44,199 nucleotides of DNA from a gamma proteobacterium IMCC1989 (GCA_000209515.2 AEVK01000060.1:1-44199); one strand, 5' to 3'. Positions 17,189 through 27,615 are shown, counted from the stretch's first letter. A program made the numbers and translations. The notes: generated by a model not told the origin, from the letters alone.

Positions 17189-18239
17189 GATAAGACGAAC
17201 GCACTAATGGACCACAGGCCGCTCGCTGAAAACCAATACTATCAGCAAAGTCTTTGTACTCTTGAAACTCTTCCGGTGTCACAAAACGTTTTACTGGCAG
17301 GTGATCTTTTGATGGCTGTAAATACTGGCCGATGGTTAACATATCGATATTGTATTCGCGCATGTCTTTTAGTACTTCAAAGATTTCTTCTTTGGTCTCG
17401 CCTAAGCCAACCATCAGTCCTGACTTGGTCATCACATCTGGGCGGCGTGCTTTATATTGCTTGAGCAAGTCTAATGACCATTTGTAGTTAGCGCCGGGGC
17501 GCGCTTCACGATACAAACGTGGCACGGTTTCTAGGTTGTGGTTAAATACGTCTGGCGCTTCTTCAGCCAGAATATCTAAGGCTATTTCCATTCTGCCGCG
17601 AAAATCGGGGGTCAGAATTTCCACCTCTAAAGAAGGTGAACGCTCTCGGGCTTCACGAATACAATCGGCAAAATGCTGTGCGCCACCATCGCGTAAATCA
17701 TCACGATCCACTGAGGTCACCACAACATATTTCAAACGCATTTCGGCGATAGCTTCCGCTAAGCGAATAGGTTCTTGCGCATCAAGGTCATTAGGCTTGC
17801 CGTGACCAACATCACAAAATGGACAGCGTCGAGTACAGATATCACCCATGATCATAAAGGTAGCGGTGCCACCAGAAAAACACTCACCTAAGTTGGGACA
17901 AGCGGCTTCTTCGCACACGCTCGACAAGTTGTTTTTGCGTAACACTTTTTTGATTCGTTCTACTTCGGGAGACGAATGCATTTTGACTCGAATCCACTCT
18001 GGCTTACGCAACATTTCGTCGGTTGCGATCACCTTAACGGGTATGCGCTCGACTTTATCGGCATCGCGTAGTTTTTCACCTTTTTCGCGGCGAACGGTAC
18101 GGCGAACGGGGGCAGTCGAGGATACAGAAGAAGATGCCGCTGCGGCATCTGTGGCTAATGCATCAGTACTAGGGTTCTCGGTGCTAGGGTTATCGGTGCT
18201 GTGGTTATCAACATTTGGTGTATTGGTTAATTCTGTCAT
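17151..18239 (-). CDS. lipA: Lipoyl synthase LipA
   Basis: Radical-SAM enzyme inserting two sulfurs into protein-bound octanoyl chains. Both clusters are clear: the auxiliary cluster (Cys109, Cys114, Cys120 in [12 protein letters not shown], plus the C-terminal RSSY serine) and the SAM cluster (Cys135, Cys139, Cys142 in CTRRCPFC). At 362 residues it is about 40 longer than E. coli LipA. The extra N-terminal segment is Ser/Thr/Asn/Pro/Ala-rich, includes [13 protein letters not shown] from 15-bp repeats, and is probably disordered. It is downstream of lipB. Confidence 0.97.
   Translation of the reverse strand: MTELTNTPNVDNHSTDNPSTENPSTDALATDAAAASSSVSSTAPVRRTVRREKGEKLRDADKVERIPVKVIATDEMLRKPEWIRVKMHSSPEVERIKKVLRKNNLSSVCEEAACPNLGECFSGGTATFMIMGDICTRRCPFCDVGHGKPNDLDAQEPIRLAEAIAEMRLKYVVVTSVDRDDLRDGGAQHFADCIREARERSPSLEVEILTPDFRGRMEIALDILAEEAPDVFNHNLETVPRLYREARPGANYKWSLDLLKQYKARRPDVMTKSGLMVGLGETKEEIFEVLKDMREYNIDMLTIGQYLQPSKDHLPVKRFVTPEEFQEYKDFADSIGFQRAACGPLVRSSYHADQQAHGVEIS
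18163..18207. repeat. 15-bp tandem repeat at the lipA 5' end
   Basis: Three imperfect units (consensus TCGGTGCTAGGGTTA) encode ST(D/E)NP-like repeats in the LipA N-terminal tail. Confidence 0.85.
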
Positions 18240-18307
18240 AACGATTTAACTCTCTCTAAACTCATTCCCAACTATAGAAAAATAACTATAGCGGCGCTGT
18301 CATACGA

Positions 18308-19018
18308 CTAGATCTTTTGATTAGTGTTAGCGGGGAAATTAGGATCTACCCAACGGTCACTGGTGTATTGAATATCTGACACGCCCAACTGCTGGGCGAA
18401 TAGTGCTACTAACGATTCCTGTAATAGACTCTTATCTGGAAAAGGCGCAGGTAGTAGTGCGCTTAACTGGGTCATGGCCAAGCCTTGGTAGCCACAAGGG
18501 TTGATATAATCGAAAGGACTTAAGTCCATATCGATATTGATACTCACGCCATGAAAGCTGCAGCCTCTGCGTATGCGTAAGCCCAAAGATGCTATTTTAG
18601 CATCATTTCCGTTTAACTGGACATAGACACCGGGTGCATCCGCTTTAGCATAAGACTCAATACGGTAAATCGCCAGCCACTGGATCACTAGCTTTTCTAA
18701 CAAAGTCACCATATCTCGGACGCCTAGTGAACGTCGGCGCAGGTTGATCAAAGGGTAAAGTATCAGCTGACCAGGGCCATGGTAAGTGACCTGCCCGCCT
18801 CGATCTGATTTTACGATGGGAATATTAGTGTGTTGTAAGATATGCTCCGGCTTACCTGCCTGCCCTTGAGTGAATACAGGTTCATGCTCTACCACCCATA
18901 ATTCATCCATGGTGCTATCGTCACGACTATTGGTGAATGCAGACATGGACTGCCAAATTGGTTCATAAGGCTGCACACCTAAATGACGAACCCGCAAGGA
19001 TTGAGGGGTATCACTCAT
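18308..19018 (-). CDS. lipB: Octanoyltransferase LipB
   Basis: Moves the octanoyl group from acyl-ACP to lipoyl domains, supplying LipA. It has [13 protein letters not shown] at 73-85, the lysine of [11 protein letters not shown] (Lys141) and the catalytic cysteine of INPCGYQGL (Cys175). At 236 residues it is of normal length. It sits between ybeD and lipA as in many gammaproteobacteria, about 40 bases downstream of ybeD. Confidence 0.96.
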   Translation of the reverse strand: MSDTPQSLRVRHLGVQPYEPIWQSMSAFTNSRDDSTMDELWVVEHEPVFTQGQAGKPEHILQHTNIPIVKSDRGGQVTYHGPGQLILYPLINLRRRSLGVRDMVTLLEKLVIQWLAIYRIESYAKADAPGVYVQLNGNDAKIASLGLRIRRGCSFHGVSINIDMDLSPFDYINPCGYQGLAMTQLSALLPAPFPDKSLLQESLVALFAQQLGVSDIQYTSDRWVDPNFPANTNQKI

Positions 19019-19058
19019 TTGCTTTCGCGCCTAGAAAAAATAACAAAGGCCATCATGC

Positions 19059-19349
19059 TTATAAAACGATTTTAACTGCTGTATTTGCTTTTAAGGCCTG
19101 ATGATACTCTTCTAGCTGCTTAGCTCCCGTTGCTGTAATAAATACAGTAACGGAGCTGAATTTTGCTTTACTGCTTTGCTTTAGCGCTACTTTATTGCGA
19201 TCAAAGTTAGGGGCGTATACCTCGGTAGTCGCTAAGACAAACTCTAAAAAGGTGTCGCTAGCCTCACCCATGATTTTCACCGGGTAATTGTGGCAAGGGA
19301 ACTCTATCACAGGAGGAGTTGTTGATTGATCGTTTACATTATCTGCCAT
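19059..19349 (-). CDS. ybeD: DUF493/YbeD-family protein
   Basis: A 96-residue small alpha/beta protein. FPCHNYPVKIMGEASDTFLEFVL and VSIVFITATG-like spacing (FSSVTVFITATGAKQLEEYHQAL) match YbeD/DUF493, an ACT-like fold of uncertain role. It lies in the conserved order dacA-ybeD-lipB-lipA, which supports the call. The acidic Asn/Thr-rich first 15 residues are variable. Confidence 0.9.
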   Translation of the reverse strand: MADNVNDQSTTPPVIEFPCHNYPVKIMGEASDTFLEFVLATTEVYAPNFDRNKVALKQSSKAKFSSVTVFITATGAKQLEEYHQALKANTAVKIVL

Positions 19350-19389
19350 TATTAAAAACCGCTATCTATTGACTGACGTATTCAGCTGC

Positions 19390-20550
19390 TTATTTAGTGC
19401 TAAAAAAGCCGCCAAAAAATAATTGTATGCTATCTAACATACGAGAAAAAATACCCGCCTCTTCGATAGAGGCTAAAGCGATCACAGGCACATTGAGTAA
19501 CTCTTCTTCATCTAGCACCACTACAACATTACCCAGTTCTTGGCCTTGTACTATCGGGGCTTGGATCACTTCATCGATATGGACGGTTGCCTGTAAATCA
19601 TTTTCACTGCCGCGAGGCACTGTTAAATAAATATCGTTCGTTAAGCCAATTTTAATTTCTTCTTGCTGTCCTTTCCATACTACCGCGGTGTTAACCACAT
19701 CACCTTTACTGTAAAGCTTGTGTGTGTAGTAATAACGAAAACCGTAAGACAATAATTTTTGTGATTCAGCTGCACGAGCAGACTCTGAACGGGTGCCCGT
19801 TACCACAGAAACTAAACGCATGCCGTCTCTTTCTGAAGATGCTGTTAAACCAAACCCCGCTTCTTCGGTATGCCCTGTTTTAATACCATCAACACTTTTA
19901 TCCGTGAATAATAATTTATTACGGTTAGGCTGATTGATACCGTTATAGGTAAAATATTTTTCTGAGTAGAGCTTGTAATGCTCTGGAAAATCTTTAATTA
20001 ATGCTTGGCCTAAAATCGCTAAATCGCGCACACTACTGATGTGGCCGTCTGCCGGCCAGCCGGTGGCATTTTTAAAGACGGTATTAGTCATTCCCAGTAA
20101 TGCGGCTTGTTGGTTCATAATATCGGCAAAAGCGGCTTCGCTACCGGCGATATGTTCCGCTAAGGCGATACTGGCATCGTTACCCGATTGAATAATTACA
20201 CCCCGTAATAAATCTTTTATCGATACTTGTGTTCCCTCGCGGACAAACATTTTTGACCCGCCTTTTTTCCACGCTTTCACACTAATAGTGACTAAATCGT
20301 CTGGATTGATTGAACCCCGTTCGATTTCTGATGACACGATATAGCTGGTCATCATTTTAGTCATACTTGCAGGCGGTAATTGCATATCTGCATTTTTTTC
20401 AACGAGTACACGGCCAGTATTGGTATCCATTAGAAAATAAGCTGTCGCCGCTAATTGAGGGGGCGCAGGAATAATCACTGGCCGCGCATAGGACAACATG
20501 ACAACACTACAACTCAGAATGAATAAAACGGAACGCGCTAAAAAGGTCAT
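19390..20550 (-). CDS. dacA: D-alanyl-D-alanine carboxypeptidase (PBP5/6 type)
   Basis: Low-molecular-weight penicillin-binding protein that trims the terminal D-Ala of peptidoglycan stems. It has a signal peptide (residues 1-22), SxxK at Ser62-Lys65 (PASMTKMM), SGN at 122-124 and KTG at 224-226. A C-terminal beta domain and an amphipathic end (IFSRMLDSIQLFFGGFF) that anchors it to the outer face of the inner membrane follow. At 386 residues it is of normal length. It lies between rlpA and ybeD in a cell-wall cluster. Confidence 0.96.
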   Translation of the reverse strand: MTFLARSVLFILSCSVVMLSYARPVIIPAPPQLAATAYFLMDTNTGRVLVEKNADMQLPPASMTKMMTSYIVSSEIERGSINPDDLVTISVKAWKKGGSKMFVREGTQVSIKDLLRGVIIQSGNDASIALAEHIAGSEAAFADIMNQQAALLGMTNTVFKNATGWPADGHISSVRDLAILGQALIKDFPEHYKLYSEKYFTYNGINQPNRNKLLFTDKSVDGIKTGHTEEAGFGLTASSERDGMRLVSVVTGTRSESARAAESQKLLSYGFRYYYTHKLYSKGDVVNTAVVWKGQQEEIKIGLTNDIYLTVPRGSENDLQATVHIDEVIQAPIVQGQELGNVVVVLDEEELLNVPVIALASIEEAGIFSRMLDSIQLFFGGFFSTK

Positions 20551-20655
20551 AAAAAGCTCTTATTGGATATCATCATTAATATATTGAAGGGATTAAGAAT
20601 TTTGAGGGTCGACATTCTAGCATAAGTGACAATAAATACCGGCGATTAAACCCTA

Positions 20656-21675
20656 TTAGGGATCTTTAACGACCTGTGGTTTTTTGATGCCTTGCTCTGA
20701 CAAGATTTGTCGTGCTTCAGAAACTTTCTGCACCCCAGCCAAAGGGCCTACTCGGACTCGATGCCATATATTATTGCTGCTCGGCACGACAAAAACAGGA
20801 GAAGATAGCTTTTCTTGCAGTTTTTTCTGTAATTTTTGAGCACTCTCTAGAGACTTAAATGCGGCAGCCTGAAGATAAATAGCGGGTTGCTTATTCTCTG
20901 TTGAATTAGGTGTATCGTTAACGGGTGGTTTAATCACAACTGGTGCAGCCACAACCACTTCCTTTGGCGCAGCGGGCGCTGACGGAATTGCGGCTGGAAC
21001 TGAAGCTGGTGTTGAAGTTTGTGTTGAAGCTGGTGTTAAAGCTGGTGTTGAAACAACAGGAGCTGAATACGGAGCCACTACGGTTTTAGCGTTGCTGGGA
21101 ATAGCGGTAACTGCCAAAGGCGTTTTAGCGGATTGCTCTAGTGGTGTGACATCAACCACCTCTACATCGGCAACACCTTGATCAGCAAACCCTAGCTTCA
21201 CCGCAGCAGCGTAGCTGAGATCGATAATACGCTCACTGTGAAATGGGCCTCTATCATTCACCAATACGATCACACTACGACCATTTTCCATATTGGTCAC
21301 TCGTACATAGCTAGGGATTGGCAAGGTTTTATGTGCCGCGGTCATGCCCCACATATCATATACTTCGCCATTAGCCGTCCGTCGGCCATGAAACTTGGTG
21401 CCATACCAAGATGCACCTCCTTGCTCTTTATAACCCTCGCTTTCGGGCAATAAAGTATAGGTTTTACCTAATACGGTATAAGGCGATTTATTGCCTGCGC
21501 GAGTCCGAATGACTGGCTGAGGCTGAGCATCGGTAATTTGTGAAACGTCTCTACGTTCTTGAGGCGCACTATCTCCGCTATCGCTAGAACTGATTGATGT
21601 CGGAATCAAATCAGATACCGTTGTACATGCCGATAAAGCTGACACTAGCGATGCGATGAGAAGTACTCGTTTCAT
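20656..21675 (-). CDS. rlpA: RlpA-family septal lytic transglycosylase
   Basis: Outer-membrane lipoprotein (lipobox LSAC, Cys17) that cleaves stem-less glycan strands at the septum in Pseudomonas. The double-psi barrel domain spans about 85-165: GGASWYGTKFHGRRTANGE, AAHKTLPIPSYVRV with the likely catalytic His115, and VNDRGPFHSERIIDLS with Asp141. A Pro/Ala/Thr-rich linker (about 185-255), partly built of 12-bp DNA repeats, leads to a C-terminal SPOR domain (YLQAAAFKSLESAQKLQKKL to the end) that binds denuded glycan. It lies between mltB and dacA. Confidence 0.95.
   Translation of the reverse strand: MKRVLLIASLVSALSACTTVSDLIPTSISSSDSGDSAPQERRDVSQITDAQPQPVIRTRAGNKSPYTVLGKTYTLLPESEGYKEQGGASWYGTKFHGRRTANGEVYDMWGMTAAHKTLPIPSYVRVTNMENGRSVIVLVNDRGPFHSERIIDLSYAAAVKLGFADQGVADVEVVDVTPLEQSAKTPLAVTAIPSNAKTVVAPYSAPVVSTPALTPASTQTSTPASVPAAIPSAPAAPKEVVVAAPVVIKPPVNDTPNSTENKQPAIYLQAAAFKSLESAQKLQKKLQEKLSSPVFVVPSSNNIWHRVRVGPLAGVQKVSEARQILSEQGIKKPQVVKDP
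20993..21052. repeat. 12-bp tandem repeat in the rlpA linker
   Basis: Five imperfect units with consensus GCTGGTGTTGAA encode the Thr/Pro/Ala/Ser linker (TPASTQTSTPAS region) between the barrel and SPOR domains. Confidence 0.85.
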
Positions 21676-21710
21676 AAGTAAAACCTACTACTGACTTTTT
21701 AGAGAGAACG

Positions 21711-22727
21711 CTAAAGAGAGCGCTGCTGCTTTGCCTCAGCAATTTGTTGGCTTAACTGCCATACCGACATAGCATATAAGCGGCTGTGGTTATAGCGCGT
21801 AATGACATAGTAATTGTTCAAGCCTATCCAAAATTCAGCGCCCTTTTTACCGTCTAAATAAACGGCATTAGCGGTTTGCTCTGGTAACGCTTCTACAGGC
21901 TTATAACCTTTTTCTGCCAGACTAGCGACGGTGTGCTTTGGCTTTAGTGAATCATTTAGAATACTGTCGTCGTAACCTTCACTGATACGCGCTCGAACAA
22001 TAACGGGCTGCCCTTTTTTCCAGCCATGACGCTTAAAATAATTCGCCACACTGCCTATCGCATCCGTGGCATTATTCCAAATATCAGCAAAGCCATCATC
22101 GGTGTAATCAATCGCATACGCGCGATAGCTAGAGGGGATAAACTGCCCATACCCCATTGCGCCTGCATAAGAGCCTATTAAGGTGAGAGGGTCTTGTTTT
22201 TGCTCTCGTGCTAGCAAGAAAAATTCTTTTAATTCTTTACGAAAAAAGGATGAACGTGGAGGATAATCAAACCCTAATGTACTCAACGCATCAATAACCC
22301 TAAAGCTTCCTTTATTGCCACCGTAACGAGTTTCTACACCGATAATAGCTACAATAACTTCTGCGGGAACACCAAACTCAGCCTCCGCTCTTGCAAGAGT
22401 TGCTTCGTTTTCGATCCAGAAGTCTACCCCTTTACTCAGGCGAGAAGAAGTGAGAAAAATATCCTGATAGCTCGCCCATGTATGGGTTCTTTCAGCGGGG
22501 CGGGCAATTGCCTTTAAAATATTTTGTTTTTTTACGGCTTCAGCAAACCATGCTTCCATCTCATCACGAGAAAACTGATGTTCGTTCACCATTTCATCAA
22601 TAAAAGTATCTACATCCGCTCGCGCCACATAATCCTGTGTGCTGCTGGCTATCGTATTGACCGACAATAAGGCAAAGCCAACGGCTAACATCACCTTCAT
22701 TGTTATTGAAATTACTATGGTTTTCAT
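21711..22727 (-). CDS. mltB: Lytic murein transglycosylase B
   Basis: Cuts the MurNAc-GlcNAc bond to form 1,6-anhydro ends during wall growth. The catalytic glutamate is in VAIIGVETRYGGNKG, followed by GAMGYGQFIPSSYRAYAIDYTDDG, both typical of the MltB (Slt35) family. The start at 22727 is set by AGAGGAAG just upstream; a longer frame begins at 22772. This gives 338 residues with a signal peptide ending near NTIASS. No lipobox cysteine is present, so it is probably a periplasmic soluble form. It is next to rodA and rlpA. Confidence 0.94.
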   Translation of the reverse strand: MKTIVISITMKVMLAVGFALLSVNTIASSTQDYVARADVDTFIDEMVNEHQFSRDEMEAWFAEAVKKQNILKAIARPAERTHTWASYQDIFLTSSRLSKGVDFWIENEATLARAEAEFGVPAEVIVAIIGVETRYGGNKGSFRVIDALSTLGFDYPPRSSFFRKELKEFFLLAREQKQDPLTLIGSYAGAMGYGQFIPSSYRAYAIDYTDDGFADIWNNATDAIGSVANYFKRHGWKKGQPVIVRARISEGYDDSILNDSLKPKHTVASLAEKGYKPVEALPEQTANAVYLDGKKGAEFWIGLNNYYVITRYNHSRLYAMSVWQLSQQIAEAKQQRSL

Positions 22728-22795
22728 ACTGCTTCCTCTAATTTTTACACGAGCAATGCTCATCAAATTCAAGATAAATCATTCTCAAGAGGTGG

Positions 22796-23953
22796 TTATT
22801 TATTCACCACCAAACGCTGTTCGGTACTAATCGCCATGAGCAAACCAAAACCGAGCATCAAGGTAACTAAAGATGTCCCTCCTAAACTCACTAGCGGTAA
22901 AGGCACACCCACAACCGGTAACAACCCTCCCACCATACCAACATTCACAAAAACGTAAATGAAAAATGTCAGCGTAATACTACCGGCCAATAAACGGCGA
23001 AAACTATCTTGGGCATTGGCTGCGATAATAAAACCCCTCGCCACAATCAATAAATACAAAGCCAATAACAATAGTACACCAATAAAACCCAGCTCTTCTG
23101 CCAGTACTGCAATAATGAAATCCGTATGGCTTTCAGGTAAAAAATTAAGGTGTGATTGAGTACCTTCAAGCCAGCCTTTACCTGACATTCCACCAGAACC
23201 GATGGCGGTTTTCGATTGAATAATATTCCAACCAGCCCCTTGTGGGTCAGACTCCGGATTAAATAACGTTAATACTCGCTGGCGCTGATAGTCACGCAAC
23301 ACATATTCCCACATAGGCCAAATACTAGCGCCTAATAAGGTAAAGGCGGTGACGATATAACGCCAACTTAGGCCGGAATAAAATAAAACGATAATACCTG
23401 ATGCTGCAACTAGAATAGACGTCCCTAAATCCGGCTGACGGATGATTAATACCGTCGGTATGGCTATTAACACTAGCGACCAAAAAACATGTTTAAATTT
23501 AGGCGGCAAGGTTTTACTGGCTAAATAAGCAGCAATAGCAATCGGCATAGCAAGCTTCATAATCTCTGAAGGCTGAAAACGAAACCCACCTAAACTCAAC
23601 CATCTTTGCGCACCTTTAGCGCCTACGCCAAAGAACAGTACCGCAATTAATAAACAAACACCCCCAATATAAAAAACCGGTGCCCAACGAGCCACTAGAG
23701 ATAAACGCACCTGCGCCACCGCAAACATTGCGATATAAGCTAAACCAAAAAAAGTCGCTTGGCGCTGCACCATGCGTAAACTCCCTTCGCTAGCACTGTA
23801 CAACACCCACATACCACTCACTGTTAGTATGATCAGTAGCAGTAATAACCACGGGTCGATATGGATGGCGTGCCAAAAACTACGGCGTTGACGTAAGTCA
23901 TTACTCGCCTCCGGCATACGTCGTAGAAAATCCTGCTGTCGCACTGAAGACAT
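22796..23953 (-). CDS. rodA: Rod-shape-determining protein RodA
   Basis: SEDS-family glycan polymerase that works with PBP2 in the elongasome. It is 385 residues with about ten membrane segments. Family motifs include GSGGMSGKGWLEGTQSHLNFLPESHTDFI and the C-terminal GVPLPLVSLGGTSLVTLMLGFGLLM. Its ATG overlaps the mrdA stop as TAATG, so PBP2 and RodA are translationally coupled. Confidence 0.97.
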   Translation of the reverse strand: MSSVRQQDFLRRMPEASNDLRQRRSFWHAIHIDPWLLLLLIILTVSGMWVLYSASEGSLRMVQRQATFFGLAYIAMFAVAQVRLSLVARWAPVFYIGGVCLLIAVLFFGVGAKGAQRWLSLGGFRFQPSEIMKLAMPIAIAAYLASKTLPPKFKHVFWSLVLIAIPTVLIIRQPDLGTSILVAASGIIVLFYSGLSWRYIVTAFTLLGASIWPMWEYVLRDYQRQRVLTLFNPESDPQGAGWNIIQSKTAIGSGGMSGKGWLEGTQSHLNFLPESHTDFIIAVLAEELGFIGVLLLLALYLLIVARGFIIAANAQDSFRRLLAGSITLTFFIYVFVNVGMVGGLLPVVGVPLPLVSLGGTSLVTLMLGFGLLMAISTEQRLVVNK

Positions 23954-25842
23954 TAAGGCTGTACTCCGTTGGTAGCAGTCACACGCTCTTCTTCATCCAA
24001 TAAGTATTCACCTAACAAGTGCGCATCAAATAACTTTCTGGCAACAGGTGCCGCAGCAGAAGAACCGGACCCGCCATTTTCAACAATAATCGCCACGGCA
24101 ATTTCGGGGTTTTCATAAGGCGCAAAACCAACAAATAGAGCATGATCTCGATGCCGCTCTTTTAACGCTTCAGCATCATATTCTTCACCTTGCTTAATGC
24201 CGACCACTTGCGCAGTACCCGTTTTACCTGCGATCTTATACGAAAGATTACGGCTAATGCGTCGCGCAGTACCGTTAGAAGCATGCACCACATCGTACAT
24301 CGCTTCATGGATAGCATCCCAATGCTGATCACTCACGCCTTCCATAGTAGACACGACTTCTTGTGCGATCGCTACATTATTCATTGCTTTCACCAATCGA
24401 GGCTTCATGCGCACACCTCTATTTGCCAACGTAGAGGTCATTACAGCCATCTGCAGCGGTGTAGCCGCCGCATCACCTTGCCCAATGCCTACGTTGATCG
24501 TATCACCGGGGAACCACGGAATACCTTTCGTCTGTTTTTTCCATTCTCGTGATGGCCACAACCCTCTACGTTCATTAGGCAAATCAATATCGGTACGGCT
24601 GCCCAAGCCAAACATCGTGCCATAGCGGTGTAGTGTGTCGATACCGGTACGAAACGCCATATCGTAAAAAAAAGTATCTGACGATTGCACAATGGCTTTA
24701 TGTACATTTACCCAACCGTGACCAGTGCGTTTCCAATCGCGATATAGACGATCATCATTTTCGAGTTTGTAATAACCGGGATCAAAAATACGATGGCTGG
24801 TTGTGATGGTTCTTGAGTCTAAACCCACTAGGCCAAAAACAGGTTTAATCGTAGACGCTGGCGGATAAGTGCCCTGAATGACTCTATCAAATAATGGGAT
24901 ATCTACACTTTCAGTCAACGCATTGTAATTTTTATGGCTAATTCCCGTCACAAATAAATTACTATCATAGGTTGGCGTACTTAACATCGCTAAAATACCG
25001 CCGGTTTTAATATCGATTGCCACAATCGCACCTCGGCGGCCTTCCATTGCTTGAAATGCCGTTTCCTGTAATCGCTTATCTACGTGCAAATGTAAATCGG
25101 TGCCGGGAATGGGGGGCTGTCGCTCCAGTGTGCGTAATACACGCATACGCGCATTAATTTCGACATGCTGAAAACCCGTCGTACCAAACAACTGATCTTC
25201 ATAAAATTTTTCTAAACCAATTTTCCCTATGGTCGGCAAGCCTTTATAGCGCGCCTGCTCTTCTTCATTAAAACGGTTCCACTCTTTGTCATTGATTTTG
25301 CCAACATAGCCAACCGTATGAGCAAATAAAAAAGGGAAAGGATAACTGCGCACTAGCTGGGCTTCTACATCTACGCCGGGCAGGCGATATTCGTTCACCG
25401 CGATACGCGCTATTTCAGTCTCCGTTAAACGGTGATGTAAAGGCACTGACTGATAAGGGCGGCGACCACTTTTAAGGGTTTTATAAAAACGACTAACATC
25501 GTCTTCGCTAATATCAACAAAGTTTTTTAAAATATTGATAGTTTGAGAAAGGTCTGGAATATTTTCCGGCGTGAGTGATAGCACATAACTTGGGCGATTA
25601 TCCGCTAGCAATTCACCGTTAGTATCGAAAATCAGGCCGCGCTTAGGGTGAATTGTTTGCACCAGAATGCGATTATTATCTGACTGAGTCGCATAGTTCT
25701 CGTGATTAACGACCTGTAAATTGTAATATCTGCTTAGCAATATACCCAGCATCACCAACACTAGCAGCATGGTCACTAGCAAACGACCTTTAATCGTAGT
25801 CGCTTCGCGGTGATGATCTTTAAAGTTTTCTAACTCATGCAT
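23953..25842 (-). CDS. mrdA: Penicillin-binding protein 2
   Basis: Transpeptidase of the elongasome. It has one N-terminal membrane helix (about 20-38), a dimerisation domain with RGLIFDTNGELLADNRPSYVL, and a transpeptidase domain with active-site Ser330 in PASTIKP (SxxK), SSD at 387-389 and KTG at 540-542. At 629 residues it is of normal length. It is coupled to rodA downstream and follows rlmH after an intergenic gap of about 100 bases. Confidence 0.97.
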   Translation of the reverse strand: MHELENFKDHHREATTIKGRLLVTMLLVLVMLGILLSRYYNLQVVNHENYATQSDNNRILVQTIHPKRGLIFDTNGELLADNRPSYVLSLTPENIPDLSQTINILKNFVDISEDDVSRFYKTLKSGRRPYQSVPLHHRLTETEIARIAVNEYRLPGVDVEAQLVRSYPFPFLFAHTVGYVGKINDKEWNRFNEEEQARYKGLPTIGKIGLEKFYEDQLFGTTGFQHVEINARMRVLRTLERQPPIPGTDLHLHVDKRLQETAFQAMEGRRGAIVAIDIKTGGILAMLSTPTYDSNLFVTGISHKNYNALTESVDIPLFDRVIQGTYPPASTIKPVFGLVGLDSRTITTSHRIFDPGYYKLENDDRLYRDWKRTGHGWVNVHKAIVQSSDTFFYDMAFRTGIDTLHRYGTMFGLGSRTDIDLPNERRGLWPSREWKKQTKGIPWFPGDTINVGIGQGDAAATPLQMAVMTSTLANRGVRMKPRLVKAMNNVAIAQEVVSTMEGVSDQHWDAIHEAMYDVVHASNGTARRISRNLSYKIAGKTGTAQVVGIKQGEEYDAEALKERHRDHALFVGFAPYENPEIAVAIIVENGGSGSSAAAPVARKLFDAHLLGEYLLDEEERVTATNGVQP

Positions 25843-25912
25843 AGTGTTTAAGAGATTAGGGCAACCTAGTGAGAATAAGATGTATTGGGCATACGTTTAG
25901 TTTGTGTGTTTT

Positions 25913-25948
25913 TTTATTTATACTGTTTATTTATACTATTTATTTATG
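25913..25948. repeat. 13-bp tandem repeat at the rlmH 3' end
   Basis: About 2.8 units of TTTATTTATACTR start in the intergenic region and run over the rlmH stop codon. This is one of two repeat tracts wholly or partly outside genes, and the only one whose unit is not a multiple of three. Confidence 0.8.
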
Positions 25949-26407
25949 GTAAGGATGATTCTTAAGAATACTCCAGCCGCGATATAACTGCTCTGCCAAC
26001 AGCACTCGGACTAATGGGTGCGGTAAAGTCAGCGCCGACAAAGACCAACGCTGCTCCGCTTTTGCCAAGCACTCTGGCGCTAAACCGTCAGGACCACCGA
26101 CTAATAAAGCCACATTGCGCGCGTCCATTTGCCAGTGTTGCATTTGTTGCGATAGTTGCTCGGTACTCCACGATTTCCCTTGGACATCAAGAGCAATCAC
26201 TCGTTCACGATCATCTATCGCTGCCAGCATATTTTCGCCTTCTTTAGCGATAGCCTTAGCCGTGTCTTGCCCTTTGCCTCTATGACCTAGGGCTATCTCG
26301 ACAAATTCTACCGACCACTCTCTCGGAAAGCGCTTTAAATAGTCTTGCGTTGCCTCCAACACCCACGACGGCATTTTGGTTCCCACCGCGATAATACGCA
26401 CTCGCAT
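25940..26407 (-). CDS. rlmH: 23S rRNA pseudouridine-1915 N3-methyltransferase RlmH
   Basis: SPOUT-family methyltransferase acting on the assembled 70S ribosome. It is 155 residues with [16 protein letters not shown] at the start, the SAM-binding LLVGGPDGL and the C-terminal knot [22 protein letters not shown]. It begins 14 bases after rsfS, as in most gammaproteobacteria. The stop codon lies inside a 13-bp repeat. Confidence 0.97.
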   Translation of the reverse strand: MRVRIIAVGTKMPSWVLEATQDYLKRFPREWSVEFVEIALGHRGKGQDTAKAIAKEGENMLAAIDDRERVIALDVQGKSWSTEQLSQQMQHWQMDARNVALLVGGPDGLAPECLAKAEQRWSLSALTLPHPLVRVLLAEQLYRGWSILKNHPYHK

Positions 26408-26421
26408 ATTTTATTTGCCTT

Positions 26422-26781
26422 CTATTTTTGAGGCATGCTGCCGTCATAATTGGTTTCGCGCTCTAACGGCGACCACAATTTTTCAAGATCGTAGAACTGA
26501 CGCGTCTGCGGCAACATAACGTGAACGACTGCAGAGCCATAATCCACTAACACCCAATCGGATGAGTCCATCCCTTCAACACCGATAGGCTCAAGCCCCT
26601 GCTTTTTTAATTCATCAACGACGTTCGCCGCTAATGATTTAACGTGACGATTTGATGTGCCGGTAGCGATAATCAGATCATCCATCACCTCACTGAGGCT
26701 GGTTACATCCAAAGTCACCACATCTTGCGCTTTCATATCATCTAAAGCTTCTGCCGCTAAGCGGCTTACATTTTCAATCAT
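26422..26781 (-). CDS. rsfS: Ribosomal silencing factor RsfS
   Basis: Binds uL14 on the 50S subunit and blocks subunit joining when nutrients are short. It is 119 residues with family segments DVTSLSEVMDDLIIATGTSNRHVKSLA and SSDWVLVDYGSAVVHVM. AGGA lies 6 bases before ATG. It lies between nadD and rlmH in the conserved order. Confidence 0.96.
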   Translation of the reverse strand: MIENVSRLAAEALDDMKAQDVVTLDVTSLSEVMDDLIIATGTSNRHVKSLAANVVDELKKQGLEPIGVEGMDSSDWVLVDYGSAVVHVMLPQTRQFYDLEKLWSPLERETNYDGSMPQK

Positions 26782-26883
26782 TCCAATTCCTACTGTTTTA
26801 ATTAATTCGTTCTATAAAATTTGCCCCTGCAAACCCACAGTACGGCAGAATATATTCATCCATTATTGCTTCACATCAACCGC

Positions 26884-27615
26884 TTATCGGCCAGAGCGAT
26901 ACAAGCCATTTTCTTGGATATATGTCGCAACCGCTCTGGGTAAGTGAGCGGCAGCCTTTGAGTCATTTACACCTTCAAGCTCGGTGCGTATAGCGGTTGC
27001 AGACACATCCATCAAATGCCGCTCCAACAACGCAAAACCACCTGCTGGCTGCTGGTGAAACTGTGCGTAGATATTAGCAGAAAGATCTTCGCCGTACTGT
27101 TCACTCTCACTAGCCGATAATTTTGCCTGCTCAACCCACTGCTGTAATACCGGATGAGATGGCGAGGAACTATTAGGCCGTGCCATCACTATAATATGTG
27201 CCAAATCACGTAGTCGCTCCCACTGATACCACGTGGTTAATTGAGCAAACGCATCTGCGCCCATGATAAATACAATACTTACGTTTGCGCCTAATTCTTT
27301 GCGCAAACTTTCCAACGTCGTCACCGTATAAGAAGCCTGCTCTCGCAGTAACTCGCGTGTATCTACACTCAACTGCGGGTGATCTTTCACCGCTAAACGC
27401 AGTAGCTCTACTCGCTGTTCGCTAGCTAATGCTGGGCAGTCGCGGTGCGGAGGTCGATGACAAGGCATTAAGCGTACTTCATCTAAACCTAATGCCTCTA
27501 GTGCATCCAGCGCTATTTGAATATGGCCGTTATGTACCGGATCAAATGTGCCGCCTAGAACACCTATTGTTTTTGAGACAAGCACTTTTGAGAGAGAAGC
27601 TTTTGAAAAAGACAT
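26884..27615 (-). CDS. nadD: Nicotinate-mononucleotide adenylyltransferase NadD
   Basis: Makes nicotinate adenine dinucleotide from NaMN and ATP. The nucleotidyltransferase signature GGTFDPVHNGH is at residues 21-31, and the ISSTxxR-type motif appears as VSATAIRTEL near the end. The ATG at 27615 overlaps the proA stop as TAATG, which fixes the start against a longer upstream frame. The protein is 243 residues. Confidence 0.96.
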   Translation of the reverse strand: MSFSKASLSKVLVSKTIGVLGGTFDPVHNGHIQIALDALEALGLDEVRLMPCHRPPHRDCPALASEQRVELLRLAVKDHPQLSVDTRELLREQASYTVTTLESLRKELGANVSIVFIMGADAFAQLTTWYQWERLRDLAHIIVMARPNSSSPSHPVLQQWVEQAKLSASESEQYGEDLSANIYAQFHQQPAGGFALLERHLMDVSATAIRTELEGVNDSKAAAHLPRAVATYIQENGLYRSGR